This document shows, in pieces, positions 1 to 11,349 of a DNA stretch of 64,000 nucleotides (its first letter is position 1; the number at the start of each line of letters is the position of its first letter). The notes under the pieces were generated by a model, which was not told where the DNA came from, ran no database searches, and saw only the letters and a list, made by a program, of their open reading frames with translations. Location of the stretch: the NCBI GenBank assembly GCA_021018815.1, contig JAITYX010000054.1, forward strand, positions 1,364,001-1,428,000, read 5' to 3'. The stretch comes from Talinum fruticosum (lineage: Eukaryota; Streptophyta; Magnoliopsida; Caryophyllales; Talinaceae). Both the position numbers and the translations under genes were made by a program.

Positions 1-118
1 GCCTTAAATACTCCTTTTTTCTTTGGAGGCTGCAAAGGAGGGATATTTTTTCTTGTGGAAGAATATCGACTACAATGCAGGTTGTATCATCTCTTAGGCC
101 CTTTAGCTGCACTGCTTC
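1..118 (-). CDS. PP2C exon 7, incomplete (RDDTTCIVVD)
   Basis: The acceptor TTTTTAG ends at 119. The exon encodes EAVQLKGLRDDTTCIVVDILPQEK, the last catalytic-domain strand with its DD metal ligands. Downstream of QEK the reading frame stays open, but it no longer resembles the subgroup. The next frame reads PPKKKGVFK, like the tail of related plant proteins, so a one-base loss near bases 40-70 is possible. The exon continues beyond base 1. Confidence 0.85.
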
Positions 119-3100
119 CTAAAAATGGAACCCAAAGGACAAGATCAACAATAAGTCTATAACAATCAGCAAATGCAAATGTAAGTTCTAAATGTAATAA
201 AATTTTTATAGAGGGATGGTATTGGAAAGCATACTTTAACAATTTGTGCAGCTGCTGCCTCAGATGACATCCCACGACAACATTCTAGGGCTGCTTCAAA
301 ACTCAGAATGTCCCAAACACCATCACTGGATATAATAAGCCTACCACCACCAGTAGACAACTGCAAAATGTGGATGCAGATAACAGGATAAGACTTGAGA
401 TCATAGAATCACTAACACATACCAACTTCAGAAAAATAAAAGCCATGTACAAGAGAATTCACTTTGAAGTATAAAAGGATGCAATTTCAGTAACAAATTA
501 TCCATGAGTTTCAAGAGTTTGTGCTGGATGTCACTATCCAAATCTGATATCCTAGGAGTTAAGTAAATTAGTCACCAAATAATTACTTGATGGCCAAGCT
601 AAGTATCAGGTGTTGCAAATTGAAACCTAAGCACCACGCAGGAAAATACCACAAAAGGTGACCATAAGTGCAACTTCTTATATCTTAAATATAAGCCATT
701 TGAAAATTGCATGAAATTAACATGACATATGGTTGGAAGTGATGGAAAGGCAATGTAAACAATTAAACTATATAATACAATCATGATTACATAGTTTGTG
801 GTAATCATAATTAGAAGGCAAGGTTCGTTGCTCGTAATACTCATGTAGCCAGACATGGTAATGGAAACATAATTAAAAATCTGTTTGCACTAAAAGCTTC
901 ATTAGATCCCGACAAACAAGCACTAACAATCATTCACAAGTCATGTCAAATAAATGTGACATGCATGAGCAGAAGCATAATGACACAATATCTTACAATG
1001 GAAAGACACATAAGAAGATTTCTCGGCCAAGTCATATAAATATGTTCAGCAAGGAAGACAAGATATGCCAGTGGCTTTGCTGACAAGTAGACAACTTGCC
1101 ACATGTTACAATGCTAAAAAACAACCCCCACATGCTTAGCTAGGACCACGTGCAGGACAAATCCCTTTTTTCCTTTTCTTCTGTTTTCTAATTTTTCTTT
1201 TGGAGAAAGGGTCCTCCTCTCCAGTGAAGTTGATGGATGTCTATTTCACCCAATCAGATGCAAAGCGATAAGGACAACTTGATAAATGCACAAGGGATTA
1301 ATTATTAATCGGATTGTAAAATGAGCTGAGAAGGTCTACGCAGGTGCAGCTTTGTTGCAATTGTGGAGAGGCAAACCTGAGCCTAATATGGACAGGCTCA
1401 GTGGGTTTTTTCCTCCTTATCTTTTCCTTTTTTCCTTGATGGGGAGAGGGGGTGTTGCGATATAAGCATTTAGGTTAGTTTTATTCTCGTCAAGTCATCT
1501 CTGTCAATTGTGCTCTTTTCCCCTTTTAAGGATATGGAGTTCGGAGGTATAGACACCAAATTTTAAGGGTTTGAGCCCCCCCAAAAAAAAAGGAAAGGGA
1601 AAAAGGAACTATTATCTCTCAGATCTGAGTATGACCACCACCCATTATCATCAATGTATCACAGCCTCGCTGAAGCTTCCTTTCCCTCACTGGTTTCCAC
1701 CATATCCCAGAGTTCGGACAATACTCTCACTCTTACTCCGACTTCTACGGATTCGTTGGCTTCTGCAGTTACCATCACTATGTAGTTGTTCTATAACCCC
1801 TGGTGATAAGCCAAACCCATGCACCACCTTTAGTTCCCTCCTTCAAACTAAGCACCTTTTCCTCAACCAGCATCATGGAAACCTATAATAGCACAAATAT
1901 ACTCAATACATATACGAAGGCTGGCTTCATGCTCAACTGTCCAGATGCTGCCACCATTTATGCCCAAAGCATTTTAGCATTTTAGCTTTTCTTTGCCTTC
2001 GTGATTTCCAGTTCTTAGCTACAACTTCATTCAAGTTGAAATTTGGTTAAATCTCCCCCCCACACACAACACAACCACCAAAAAAAAGAAAAATAATTGA
2101 TCTTGTTAGTCCTTTTAAGAGGGAAAAAATAAGCAAAAGGAAGCTGAAAACTGTAAACATCTGAGAATAGCACACATGCCACCAAGCTGAACTCAAGGCT
2201 TACTGCCTCACGCTTGCCTCCGTTGAATTTCGCCTTGAAATATGGATCCCAAAGGGAGAGGGTTATTCAGCTTTATTATGTCATCTTAGACAGCTGAAAT
2301 GCTAGATGATTCATGTACGAAAATCGGTAACATAAATACACCTGATTTCGAATTGTGGACAATCAACTGATTACACAAAGTTAAACAGGCGCTTGAATCA
2401 AGCTACTTTTAGGCCACTGATTTTTCTGAAACATCCACTTCAGTCTCTTAACTTTTTAGTTCTGCAATCTAAAGGGCCTTATTATAGTGCGTAACAAGAA
2501 TAGGGGCTTCCAGATCGCATGGCTAAAAGGTATCACAGTGTGGGTTTTAAAAACTAAAAGGCAAAAACATTATTCATCCACAATGACCCATCCAAAGGAC
2601 CGGAAAATATGATGCTGTACAAGCACATGTAACAATATTCCCAAAGAAGGCATCCTACGAGCATATTGCAAATTGACCATAAGGTAAGATGAGCCACACT
2701 TGGCACGGGGCAACAAATGGTACTTGATTAAAATTTCAAACTTGCGCCATACACTTGCGCATTAGTTTAACCCATAAGTGAAAGAAAATATATAAGATAA
2801 ATTGAATTCAGGGTTTGGGGCCTTTACATGAAGCAATAACAATGAAATTGAATAAGTTATATATTATGCATAGATAACTTACCTTCACTTGTTTTACATA
2901 AGGAACAGGAACTATAAACTCGCCAACATCCCTATCGCCGATGGACCGTGACAGACACAAGCCACCGGGCCAACATCTCAATGGCCCAATCTGCAAAGAA
3001 ATTATGGCCCACTCAGTTAACAAAAATCCACATTTCAAATCCATGCCCCAAGGCCTAGATCATTCCGCTTGTCTATCATTAAAAACTGATCAAAAAGCAA

Positions 3101-6100
3101 GTAGGGGAATGCTTAGTGAGGGATTTTGCTATAGTCTATTATAATCCAAGATGAAAAAATTGCCACAAAGTGGTTTTCTCACCTACACACAAAGTGGACA
3201 AGCCCACTCATCACCAACAGCATTACCTGAGGTTTCCATTGGCCATAGGGGCTGCCAGTAGGAGAGGGGGCATAGTGCATAAATGCATATGAAAAGGAAC
3301 TTTCTTCCGACAGTAGAAAAATTTCATAATCATGAGCTGTCTTCTCTTTACTCGTCTCTGCTAGATATGCACAGGTTTTCCAATCATTTATCTCTTTTTA
3401 CTTGGGGGAAATGTCATAATATTTGCAATAACTACGAAGAATACCACAACCATCTGGATCTCCTAAACCCCACAAAAGCAGGATCCACAATGGGAGTTGC
3501 TACTGTATGAAGTGTTTCTAAACCACATCAGCAGAAAGAGAACCAGAGTTAAATTTTGAAATATTGGTCTTAATGAGCTGCAACAATATTTTATCTGGCA
3601 TTAAGAATTCTGCCAGTTAGATCAGATCAGCCAAAGTAGGGACAAATTGTGGTTGAATGGGCTCGTCAACAGTCAACAGATACGTTACTTCAAACACATG
3701 ATTCTGCAGCACTCACATCGTTTTCTTTTCCTTTATTTTCCTTTAGTTTTTGTTACTTTATCAATCCATGAACCAATTTTAGAGAAACTATGACAAAAAG
3801 GCAGCAGCCAAAGCACCATCTGTCCTTTTCTGTTTCAGTTGACCTTAATAATCCTCTCCCTCTTTTTCTGATATCAAAATAGCAAAAATCATACTCTCAA
3901 ATATCTACATGTCAGTGTATGTGCAAAGAAGCCATTCTGAGGCCGGACTATCAAATCCGGATCAGGATCAAAGTTACACTCACAACAATCAAGCCAAGGA
4001 TCCTATAATTGCTGTTGTTTTGCTGGAAACGTCCCTTGTACTTGATAAAATGACATAGGAACAAACATTGCACACAAGCCTCTTGTACCTAAGTGCTTAA
4101 GAGAAGATGCAACGTTTAAATGAATCTTTATGAGCCATAAAGTATATTGTCAAGAACATGTTGATCCTTACACTCAATGTGGTTGATTGAGGAAATTTTA
4201 ATGGAACTCCTTGTGCAATCATCATGGAATCGGACAATGCTACGACATTCAAGTTGCACGCTTCCAAGAGGTTGGTTGAAAAGATTTATTAACCAAAACA
4301 TGCCTATGTACACAAACATATTCTATACTGTGCATGCAGATGGGTATGCGGTATGATTCTTTGAATACAATAGATAAAGCCTACCATTTAGGTAAGAGTT
4401 TTGTCTAGATAATATTAAAAAAAAAGGACATACCAAGAGAGCATGAAGTCCTCAATCACACCTAAGACAACTCTACCTAATTTCATTGTATCTCTCAACA
4501 GAAATCGAAATACCCAAAATATTAAGGAAACCCAAAAAGACTCAAGGCGCCAAAGTTAGACAGTTCTGACATTTCTTACTCATTTTCCGAGTCCAAATGA
4601 CATAGTTCACTAGTTTGTTAAAGAAATCAAAAATAAAGTCAGTTTCAGCAACAAACGGAACAATATCAAAGAACTGCTAACCTGAACAAAGTGGGCAAAA
4701 CATTGATGAATAGAAATACCTTTGTACCTTTCGATAAAAAAAAAGAAAAAAAATACCTCAGTCCCACCACCAGTATTGAGCCGACCAACCTCACCCCCAC
4801 TTGCAGTAACACGTTGTTTCCTGATTTTAAATCAGATCAGATTACCAGTTCCAATAAAATTCAGAAGAGGCCACAAGTAGTGCATAATTTATACTAATGA
4901 CTCACTCTTCCATGTTAGTCTCAAGCCTATGATCAACAGATAAAGAGTATATATCACCATCAGATTCAAGTATGCAGCGTGAGTCCCCCACTGATGCTAC
5001 TGTTACATACCATCCATCAATAATCACAAAGGTAACAGTAGTTCCTGAAGGTTTGCCTGACAAGAAAAAGATACTAATTACCAAACATGCCTCATCAGCC
5101 TTAGTAGAAAACATCGTGTGAAATTTCTTTTTTTTGGATGAGAATGCCAAAAGGCTGAAAAATGATGCAAATATATATATATATGAGACTAGAATTCTAG
5201 TTTTCACACTCAGCAGGTAAGAAATCAGTACGTAGAATTGTGCAACTTATTAAATTAGCTCATCATGAATGAAACTTCCACATTCGTTCAAGAATCTAGG
5301 CAGCTTTCAACTTAAGAAATATATCTCAACAAGTTGTCCTATATTTCTTTTTGTGTTAAAGAAATAGTCAGCCAACACCTTTCAAAACTACAATCCAAAG
5401 AAGATGTCTACACAGTTCACTTCAGCCATAAGGCCAGGCTTTATACAAATGCCAATAAAGCCACCCTTCTTTCCTAAAATCAGAAAAGAAAAGGGAAACA
5501 CATTTTGGGTGGGGGGGACCTTACTTAAATGGGATTTGAAGAGGCTAGTCTCAATATACTATCAAACCGGTTGCAGCATTTGCAAGAAAAAATCAGTTAT
5601 AGAAATTGCCTAACTCGTAACACACCTATGTAGCTCGTGTATCCTACACTTTCCATGGACAAGGTTTGATTTCAATGGTGTGTAGCTTCAAGTAGTAATA
5701 AAATCTTGAGCACCCAATACGTACATTAGCAATAGGAGATGTTGGCTCTTATGTCAAGGATGGTGGCATATCACAAATAGATGAGGGTAAAATTGTACAC
5801 ATATGAACCAATTAGCCAAAAGCTAGTAGCAATATTCACATCTAAATAGGATACCGAGCTAGCCAGAAGCTTTGCACTCTGCTGTCCTGGAATATGATCC
5901 GAGTTGGCAAACAGCTAAACATACCTTTCTCCAAAAATTCCTTATCAGTTTTGACGAATCCTGCAACCAATGCCCTTGGCAAAGCAGCAACCCAATCATC
6001 TCTATTAAGATCTGAAGGAATAGCGCTTAACACATTACTTAGAAGATTCTCCTTGGCATATAAAGCTGCAGCAGTTCCGTTGTGCCCATCAAACAGCTGT

Positions 6101-6647
6101 AATAGCGAAATCAATCAGTTAACTGATAAATGTCAATGCTTGACCGCCCAAAAATATAATAGTAGTGAAATCACATCAAGAACGAATGCCAATCACTTAG
6201 TTTACTATCAATAATGTTAACGATAGCTCAACCACCGATTGCTCCGATCATAATATCAGATTCCAGCTTCACAAATCGCAGAAAATCAACAAAGTACCCA
6301 CCAAGAAATTCGTTGTCACAAATGCAACCCGCAATTATTTTTACGAGAAAATGCAGTGAGGAAGAATTCATAATTTGTTCTCTAAACACCCAAAAAACAA
6401 CCCAAATTATAACAATGAGAACTGATTGACAAAAGGAAGAGAAAAATACCCCAAATACAGAAAAAGTAGCTACACCATCGCCAACATTGCGTTGACATTC
6501 GGTCTTCAAAAGGGTAAAATCCTCGCCTTTCTTGCTCTGGCTGGCTTGACCATACGAAAGCTCTGGGTCTTCAATTTTCTCATTCTTCTGTTCACGCCTC
6601 AACAACACTGACAGGGGAACTGTTTGATGGTCGCCTTTCGACGACAT
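1..6647 (-). CDS. Protein phosphatase 2C (PP2C), partial, seven exons
   Basis: Predicted Mg/Mn-dependent Ser/Thr phosphatase of the plant PP2C family. The coding join, in order of translation, is 6647-6450, 6096-5925, 5056-4906, 4820-4757, 2990-2883, 360-235 and 118 to the window edge. Every border has GT-AG, and phases agree throughout (198, 172, 151, 64, 108, 126 and at least 118 nt). This gives about 312 residues of a family that usually has about 430, so roughly 115 C-terminal residues lie outside. Visible hallmarks are DGHNG (residues 69-73), VGDSR (146-150), the GGEVGRL and CWPGGL blocks, SRSIGD, SSDGVWD (242-248) and RDDTTCIVVD (about 282-291). The Asp residues at 69, 244 and 283/284 match metal-binding positions of the family. 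The start ATG is supported by an in-frame TAA at 6657-6659. The sequence resembles the Arabidopsis At1g47380 (PP2C12) subgroup from memory, so the subgroup is an inference. Confidence 0.93.
235..360 (-). CDS. PP2C exon 6 (SSDGVWD catalytic motif)
   Basis: The acceptor TTTTGCAG ends at 361 and the donor GTATGC starts at 234. It encodes 42 residues: RLIISSDGVWD, with a metal-binding Asp, then the CCRGMSSEAAAAQIVK helix. Confidence 0.93.
361..2882 (-). other. PP2C intron 6 (2.5 kb)
   Basis: Non-coding interval between exons 5 and 6, bounded by GTAAGT and TTGCAG. I see no conserved coding segment or recognisable transposon here. The short open frames in it are AT-rich chance frames. Confidence 0.85.
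2883..2990 (-). CDS. PP2C exon 5 (CWPGGLCLSRSIGD)
   Basis: The acceptor TTTGCAG precedes ATTGGGCC and the consensus donor GTAAGT starts at 2882. It encodes 36 residues including RCWPGGLCLSRSIGDRDVGE, one of the most conserved PP2C blocks. Confidence 0.93.
2991..4756 (-). other. PP2C intron 5 (1.77 kb)
   Basis: Interval between exons 4 and 5 with GT-AG borders. No coding or mobile-element signal recognised. Confidence 0.85.
4757..4820 (-). CDS. PP2C exon 4 (64 nt, RVTASGGEVGRL)
   Basis: A short exon found by phase. After the acceptor ATCAG it supplies the missing base of a Glu codon, then encodes KQRVTASGGEVGRLNTGGGTE, and ends at donor GTATTT. It restores frame 0 for exon 5 exactly. There is no start codon inside it. 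Confidence 0.92.
4906..5056 (-). CDS. PP2C exon 3 (SGTT, VGDSR)
   Basis: The acceptor TTGTCAG is at 5057-5063 and the consensus donor GTGAGT starts at 4905. The exon encodes SGTTVTFVIIDGW and ASVGDSRC, the central beta strands of the phosphatase fold, then SVDHRLE. Confidence 0.93.
5925..6096 (-). CDS. PP2C exon 2 (DGHNG metal-binding motif)
   Basis: The acceptor ..TTACAG precedes CTG at 6096. The exon encodes LFDGHNG, then an amphipathic helix region, and ends ..EFLEK plus one base before the donor GTATGT. The N in DGHNG, where most PP2Cs have G, is shared by the plant subgroup this gene resembles. Confidence 0.93.
6450..6647 (-). CDS. PP2C exon 1 (start codon, residues 1-66)
   Basis: Begins with MSSKGDHQTVPLSVLLRRE and ends FSVFG, followed by the donor GTATTT at 6449. 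It carries the YGQASQSKKGED stretch typical of the N-terminal strand of PP2C. An in-frame stop lies 12 nt upstream of the ATG. Confidence 0.93.
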
Positions 6648-7112
6648 CCCTTCCCTTTACACCCAAGCACCAAATTATAACCGCAAACCTCTATCTCTCC
6701 CTCCTTATCCACTTTCACAGAATCCAATCTCAAACCCTCCTTGAATTCACAAAAAATCTGCGCACTAATCACACAAAATACAAACCAATTGATCAGGTTA
6801 CCAAAGATCTTCAACAAAACGAACACATTTCACAACTATCCACAAATTCCAACAAACACGCCGCAGATTCGCCAAATTTGAAACGGAAAAAATGCAGACC
6901 AAAATACGAAAATCAAGCAACAAAATTACCTAGGAACAAAATCAACGAAACACAAATTTCCTTCCTCCTGAGTATGGTGATTCTTAGAGAAGATAGCAAC
7001 TCGGAGCGGAAAAGGAAGAGATTAAACGGTGATGAATTCGGTGAAATGAAGTGATCGGGAGTCGCGAACCCCGGCGAACTGCGAAAATTCCATTGTTGAA
7101 AGAGAAACACAC

Positions 7113-7130
7113 AGAGAGAGAGAGAGAGAG
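7113..7130. repeat. (AG)n microsatellite
   Basis: Nine AG units. It reads as CT in the PP2C leader, a common composition for plant 5' UTRs. Confidence 0.9.
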
Positions 7131-7207
7131 CGGAAATGAAGGTGATTCGTTTTCTTTGGTGGTTTTCGGGGTTTTTCTTTCGTCTAATTTTTGTTTTCCT
7201 TTTCTCC

Positions 7208-7208
<1 letters not shown>

Positions 7209-7247
<39 letters not shown>

Positions 7248-7260
7248 TTATTATTATTAT
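7209..7260. repeat. (TAT)n trinucleotide microsatellite
   Basis: About 17 TAT/TTA units, interrupted once by ACTATT near 7244. Likely length-polymorphic. Confidence 0.9.
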
Positions 7261-7393
7261 CCGTGTCTCGTAGTCAAGTCCATATGACACTTAAAAAAAA
7301 AATTAAAAAAAAGGGCATATGAGATGGCCAATTCATTCCATAATTCGGTGGTTCCTTCTATTCTAACCGTATTTGGGGCCGGAAGTTTCCTTG

Positions 7394-7435
7394 CACCTGG
7401 ACCCATCCTTTTTCCACCTGGACCCATCCTTTTTC
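7394..7435 (+). repeat. Perfect 21-bp tandem duplication
   Basis: The unit beginning CACCTGGACCCATCC occurs twice back to back (7394-7414 and 7415-7435). No function is apparent. Confidence 0.85.
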
Positions 7436-7453
7436 CATTGCGTCTTGACTTCA

Positions 7454-7900
7454 GGCTCGTTTGACAAAATGAAGCTGTTTGAGTAGCAGATAACTGTTTG
7501 TGTAGAATGATAATTGTTTAAGTAGTCGATAACTATTTAGGTAATCGATAACTCGTTAGATTTTAGCTGCTAGCGGATAATTGTTCAATTGAGCGGTTGA
7601 ATAAATGTGTTCGGTAAATTTAGCGGTTGAGTTAGGCGATTATTGTAAATTGACGTAAAGGATATAAATAATTTGTCAAATATAAATAAATGAAGGGTTT
7701 TTTGTCAAAAATATAAAACGCTACTTTCAAATGTGAAAAGCTAATATTCTTAGCTTTTCGAAACACTACTTGAAACGCTAAAAGGCATCGCAAACGCTAG
7801 TTAAAACACTACCTTATCGAACGCTAATATTTGGTTGATTAGTGTTTTGATTTGGTCAAAACGCTAAAAGCTACTTCAAACATCGCTGCTCGAACGAGCC
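7454..7900 (-). mobile_element. Tourist-like MITE, copy A
   Basis: A 447-bp non-coding element with termini GGCTCGTTTG and CGAACGAGCC. It is flanked by TCA on the left and TTA on the right, consistent with a decayed TTA target site of PIF/Harbinger type. Its whole length is similar to the reverse complement of copy B. It has no transposase and depends on an autonomous relative elsewhere. Confidence 0.75.
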
Positions 7901-7903
7901 TTA

Positions 7904-8353
7904 GGCCCCGTTCGGCAACAGACGCTTCAAGTAACTTTTAATGTTTTGACCAAATCAAAACACTAATCAATCAAATATTAGCGTTTTAACTAGCTTTTGC
8001 AAGTAACTTTTAACTTTTCAAATAGTGTTTCTAAAAAGTTAAAGAATATTAACTTTTCACATTTGAAAGTAGCGTTTTATATTTTTTGACAAAAAACCCT
8101 TCATTCATTTATATTTGACAAATTATTTATATCCTTTTACGTCAATTTACAATAATCGACTAACTCAACCGCTAAATTTACCGAACACATTTATTCAATC
8201 GCTCAATTGAACATGACTATTCGCTAACGACTAAAATCTAACAACTATCCACTAACAACTAAAATCTAACAGACTATCAACTACCTAAACAATCTATCGC
8301 CTACACAAACAGCTTATTCGCTACTCAAACATCTCATTTTGCCGAACAGGGCC
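7904..8353 (+). mobile_element. Tourist-like MITE, copy B
   Basis: A 450-bp element with near-perfect terminal inverted repeats (GGCCCCGTTCGGCAA against TTGCCGAACAGGGCC, 14 of 15). It is flanked on both sides by TTA (7901-7903 and 8354-8356), the PIF/Harbinger target duplication. It contains no coding capacity and is inverted relative to copy A. Confidence 0.82.
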
Positions 8354-8554
8354 TTAGTGCCTCTCATTAACATGACTTTCGAGTTCAAAAGCTCATGTTT
8401 TATTTTTTTAATTTTTTAATAAAAATATTATTTTATTATTATAAAGTTATAGATTCGAAATAAAGTGAAATTTATACATGTTTTCTTTTTCAAAATATTA
8501 ATAGTTAAGGTGAGATAGTGAATAAGGAAATTAAGTAGGGTAATTGAATAGAGT

Positions 8555-8566
8555 GACTCGATACCA
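8555..8566 (-). promoter_or_regulatory. Degraded pararetroviral tRNA-Met primer binding site
   Basis: The minus strand reads TGGTATCGAGTC, matching the intact TGGTATCAGAGC of the plus copy (41139-41150) except near its 3' end. Confidence 0.65.
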
Positions 8567-10369
8567 ATAAATCGTGTTATTACCTTAGTTTCGTGAAAAA
8601 TAAATTTTAAAACCATTTGATGAGAGAATAAAATTTGAATGAAAATATATCAAACGAGATAAATTGGTACTCGAGAAGAAATAATTTTAACAATTCAAAG
8701 AAAAATTTAAAAATTATACCTTCTTTTTTAAGAGATTGAGATTTTGATTGACTTCTTAGCTTGCTACCATGTCTTCCTCAACAGACTTTACTTGACTTAC
8801 TTCAACTCTTTGGTCTCCTTTCCTCTCTAAACTCTCAAAATTAAAAGTATAATATAAAATTTTCCTGAATACTAATTTAATTTCTCTCCTTCCCACAAAG
8901 GAAAATTTTTTTATAACATCTTGGAGTGAACAATATTGGGTCATCTATTCTTCGCCAATTTGCCTCTACCTTTCTACTACAAACATTACATTTTTATATT
9001 ACTTCTTCACTTTCAATCCCTTCACAATTGTCGTTGATTCATCCTTTAGCTACAGTAAAGTGATAAGGTTATCACATTTCTTTACTTGTTCATCTATTAT
9101 TATAATAGTTTGCTGACACTTTATGCTTGGAAAAATCCGAGTAGTTGTTCATAAAGATATTTTTCTTCTTCTTTTTGTATAGTTCAACAAACTCTTTTTG
9201 ACAGCTTTTAGTTCCTTGAAAGCGATGAGTCATCAATCTGTAGATAAATTGAAATAATTCTTCATCAAATTCATCTAACTTAGGCCTTCTTCCGTGATAA
9301 TGACTAAATCTTCTTCTTGATATAAGGTACGGAGACCATATCCAAAGAGCCAATCACTTTGGCACTTGATAGATGTAGCTCCGGTTGTTCTTTTGTAATT
9401 GATTCAGGAATTATTGAACCTAAAATTTCTGAAAGTTTTCTCCTCGTTAATTCGAGTTCGAATTTATCGAAAATATGTCGATTTGAATCATACTAATTAG
9501 TGGGAATATTGTTTCAATCTTCTTCGTCTTTTTCTGGAGGAATAGAATTTTACAAAAATGGGTCCTTAAATTTTTTTATGGTTTAGATAATAGCGCGAGA
9601 GAATTTGGATAGTTCTTGGAGATCCGACTAAGGATAAACTCAATCAAGGTATCCAAACCTATAAAATTGATAAACGAGTTTTGGTCTCGCTTCCGAACAA
9701 ATGGTTAGTATGGGGAATAGTGATTTTCCATTAGCGTGTAAAAGACTTGGGATAGATTTGGAACTTGTTCATTAGCTAATGCAAGTAACCTTTTGATATT
9801 ATGCGTAAAAGGGATCGCAGAATGGGGCTAAATCTTGAATTGAAGTTTCGCTTGTGCTTTGAATAACAAGTCTTTTAGTTAACGACTTAGCTTTTAATTC
9901 TTGCATCTCTTTCTTTTTCTCAGGAAGAAAAGAGTGTGATACATTTTCCTTTCTAATTTTTTAACTAGAAGATGGGATAACGGCTTGAGAATTACTAGTA
10001 GTGGTGTTTCCTTTGAGTTCTTCGATGAGTATTTAGCGTCATTGCTGCTACGAATTTTGCTTGATTAAGATCATGTCTCATGGCTTCGATGGTTTCTTAT
10101 ACTCATGTCAATCTGATCCAGATCCTTCCATTACGACTTCAAGATATTCATTGAAGTCTAAAGTTGCGTCTCTTAATTCTTCAATTTTTTTCTTGTCCAT
10201 GATCCTCAAGATATTCTACCTCTCGTTGTTAAATAATTTGCTAAAAAATTATTATTTTCTTTAACATGCTTATAAACACTATTAAACCGGGATAAAAATG
10301 TTTGCCATCTATGGAGCTTTCTCATATGAGGTCCATATCTAGTGTTTGTTTCACAAAAGTTGTTGCGGC

Positions 10370-11130
10370 TTTTTTTTTTTTTGGGTAAAGAGTGATTATC
10401 ATTACCAACTTGGAAATATTAATAGTCTTACAAACCATTAAAGGGAAGGGTCTTTCCACCCTAAAAGCCTCGTAATGTGTATCTAGAATTCCGTAAAATG
10501 CACTTTGATTTTGGAGCACTTCTTAAGGTATGAAATTCTAGCAATTATATTCTCGCATGCAGTTGAAGGTTATTTCCACAATACTTAGTTGGACTCCTTT
10601 GAAAACTCTGTAATTTCGGCCATCCAAATGAAATATGTGACAAGAGTTAAGTATAACATGAATACCTTCCTGTTTTTATTTGTGTCAAACCTTTGCTTTA
10701 GCAAGGCTTCCATCCCATGTCCGTGTATAGTAGTTGATTTGATCCCCATGGAAGCCATGATATTTTGGTGTATAATTTGACTCGACAAGACAGGTAGAAA
10801 AGAGGTGCTCATGTGTTTCCTCTTCATTCAAGCAAAGGGGACATAGTTCATTAATGGCTATGCTCATTCTCTTCAACCTATCCTTGGTCTCGAAGTCTAC
10901 CTTTTAGCATTTTCCAAAAATAGAAACCGTGCTTGGGTATATTATATCTCGCTCCATGTATATTGTGCCATGTCTGTCGAGCAAATTGAGCCCCCATTAA
11001 CCATTTGTAACCACTCGGATATAGTGTATGAACCAGATTTGTGATGGGTCCATTGGTTCCTTAGAAAGCCCCTCTCAAAGATATCTCTAAACTTTAGAAT
11101 TTTCCTCCAATACCAAGAGTTTTGTTGCAA
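10370..11130 (-). mobile_element. 5'-truncated LINE insertion
   Basis: The minus strand ends in a 13-base poly(A) (T run at 10370-10382). It encodes the C-terminal LINE ORF2 region: WYWRKILKFRD, then a zf-RVT type zinc-binding motif CPLC..ETHEHLFSTC (about 10792-10843). Its ends abut the pararetroviral RNase H sequence, which resumes at 11131, with CTTT shared at both edges as a short possible target duplication. It is truncated and inactive. Confidence 0.82.
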
Positions 11131-11349
11131 CTTTGTTGTCGGCTAATACTTTCAAAGGTTTTCGTAAAAGAAATAATCTCCATTTTATAATTCCTCGGAT
11201 AATAGCTAATAATTCTTTTTCCATTATACTATAATTTTTTCCTTCTTGTGAGAATGTTACACTATGGTATCCACATATTTCATTAAATTAGTATTAAGGA
11301 TGACTGCCCAAGTATATTAAGAAGTGTCGGTTTATAATATAAGATTCTC

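Larger units (their letters stand above)
6648..7300 (-). promoter_or_regulatory. PP2C 5' UTR and proximal upstream region
   Basis: Upstream of the start codon. A possible leader intron runs from a donor at 6929 (CTAG then GTAATT) to an acceptor near 6770 (GTGCGCAG), as related genes often have; this is inference. On the coding strand the leader contains a CT dinucleotide run (complement of 7113-7130) preceded by a TAA-type trinucleotide run (7209-7260). The transcription start was not determined. Confidence 0.45.

Noticed and set aside
1571..1888. 105-residue plus-strand frame in a PP2C intron
   Set aside because: Low complexity, opposite strand to the gene, no recognisable motif.
6913..7290. 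125-residue minus-strand frame upstream of PP2C
   Set aside because: Made of the trinucleotide and CT microsatellites in the leader and promoter, with a poly-Asn run.
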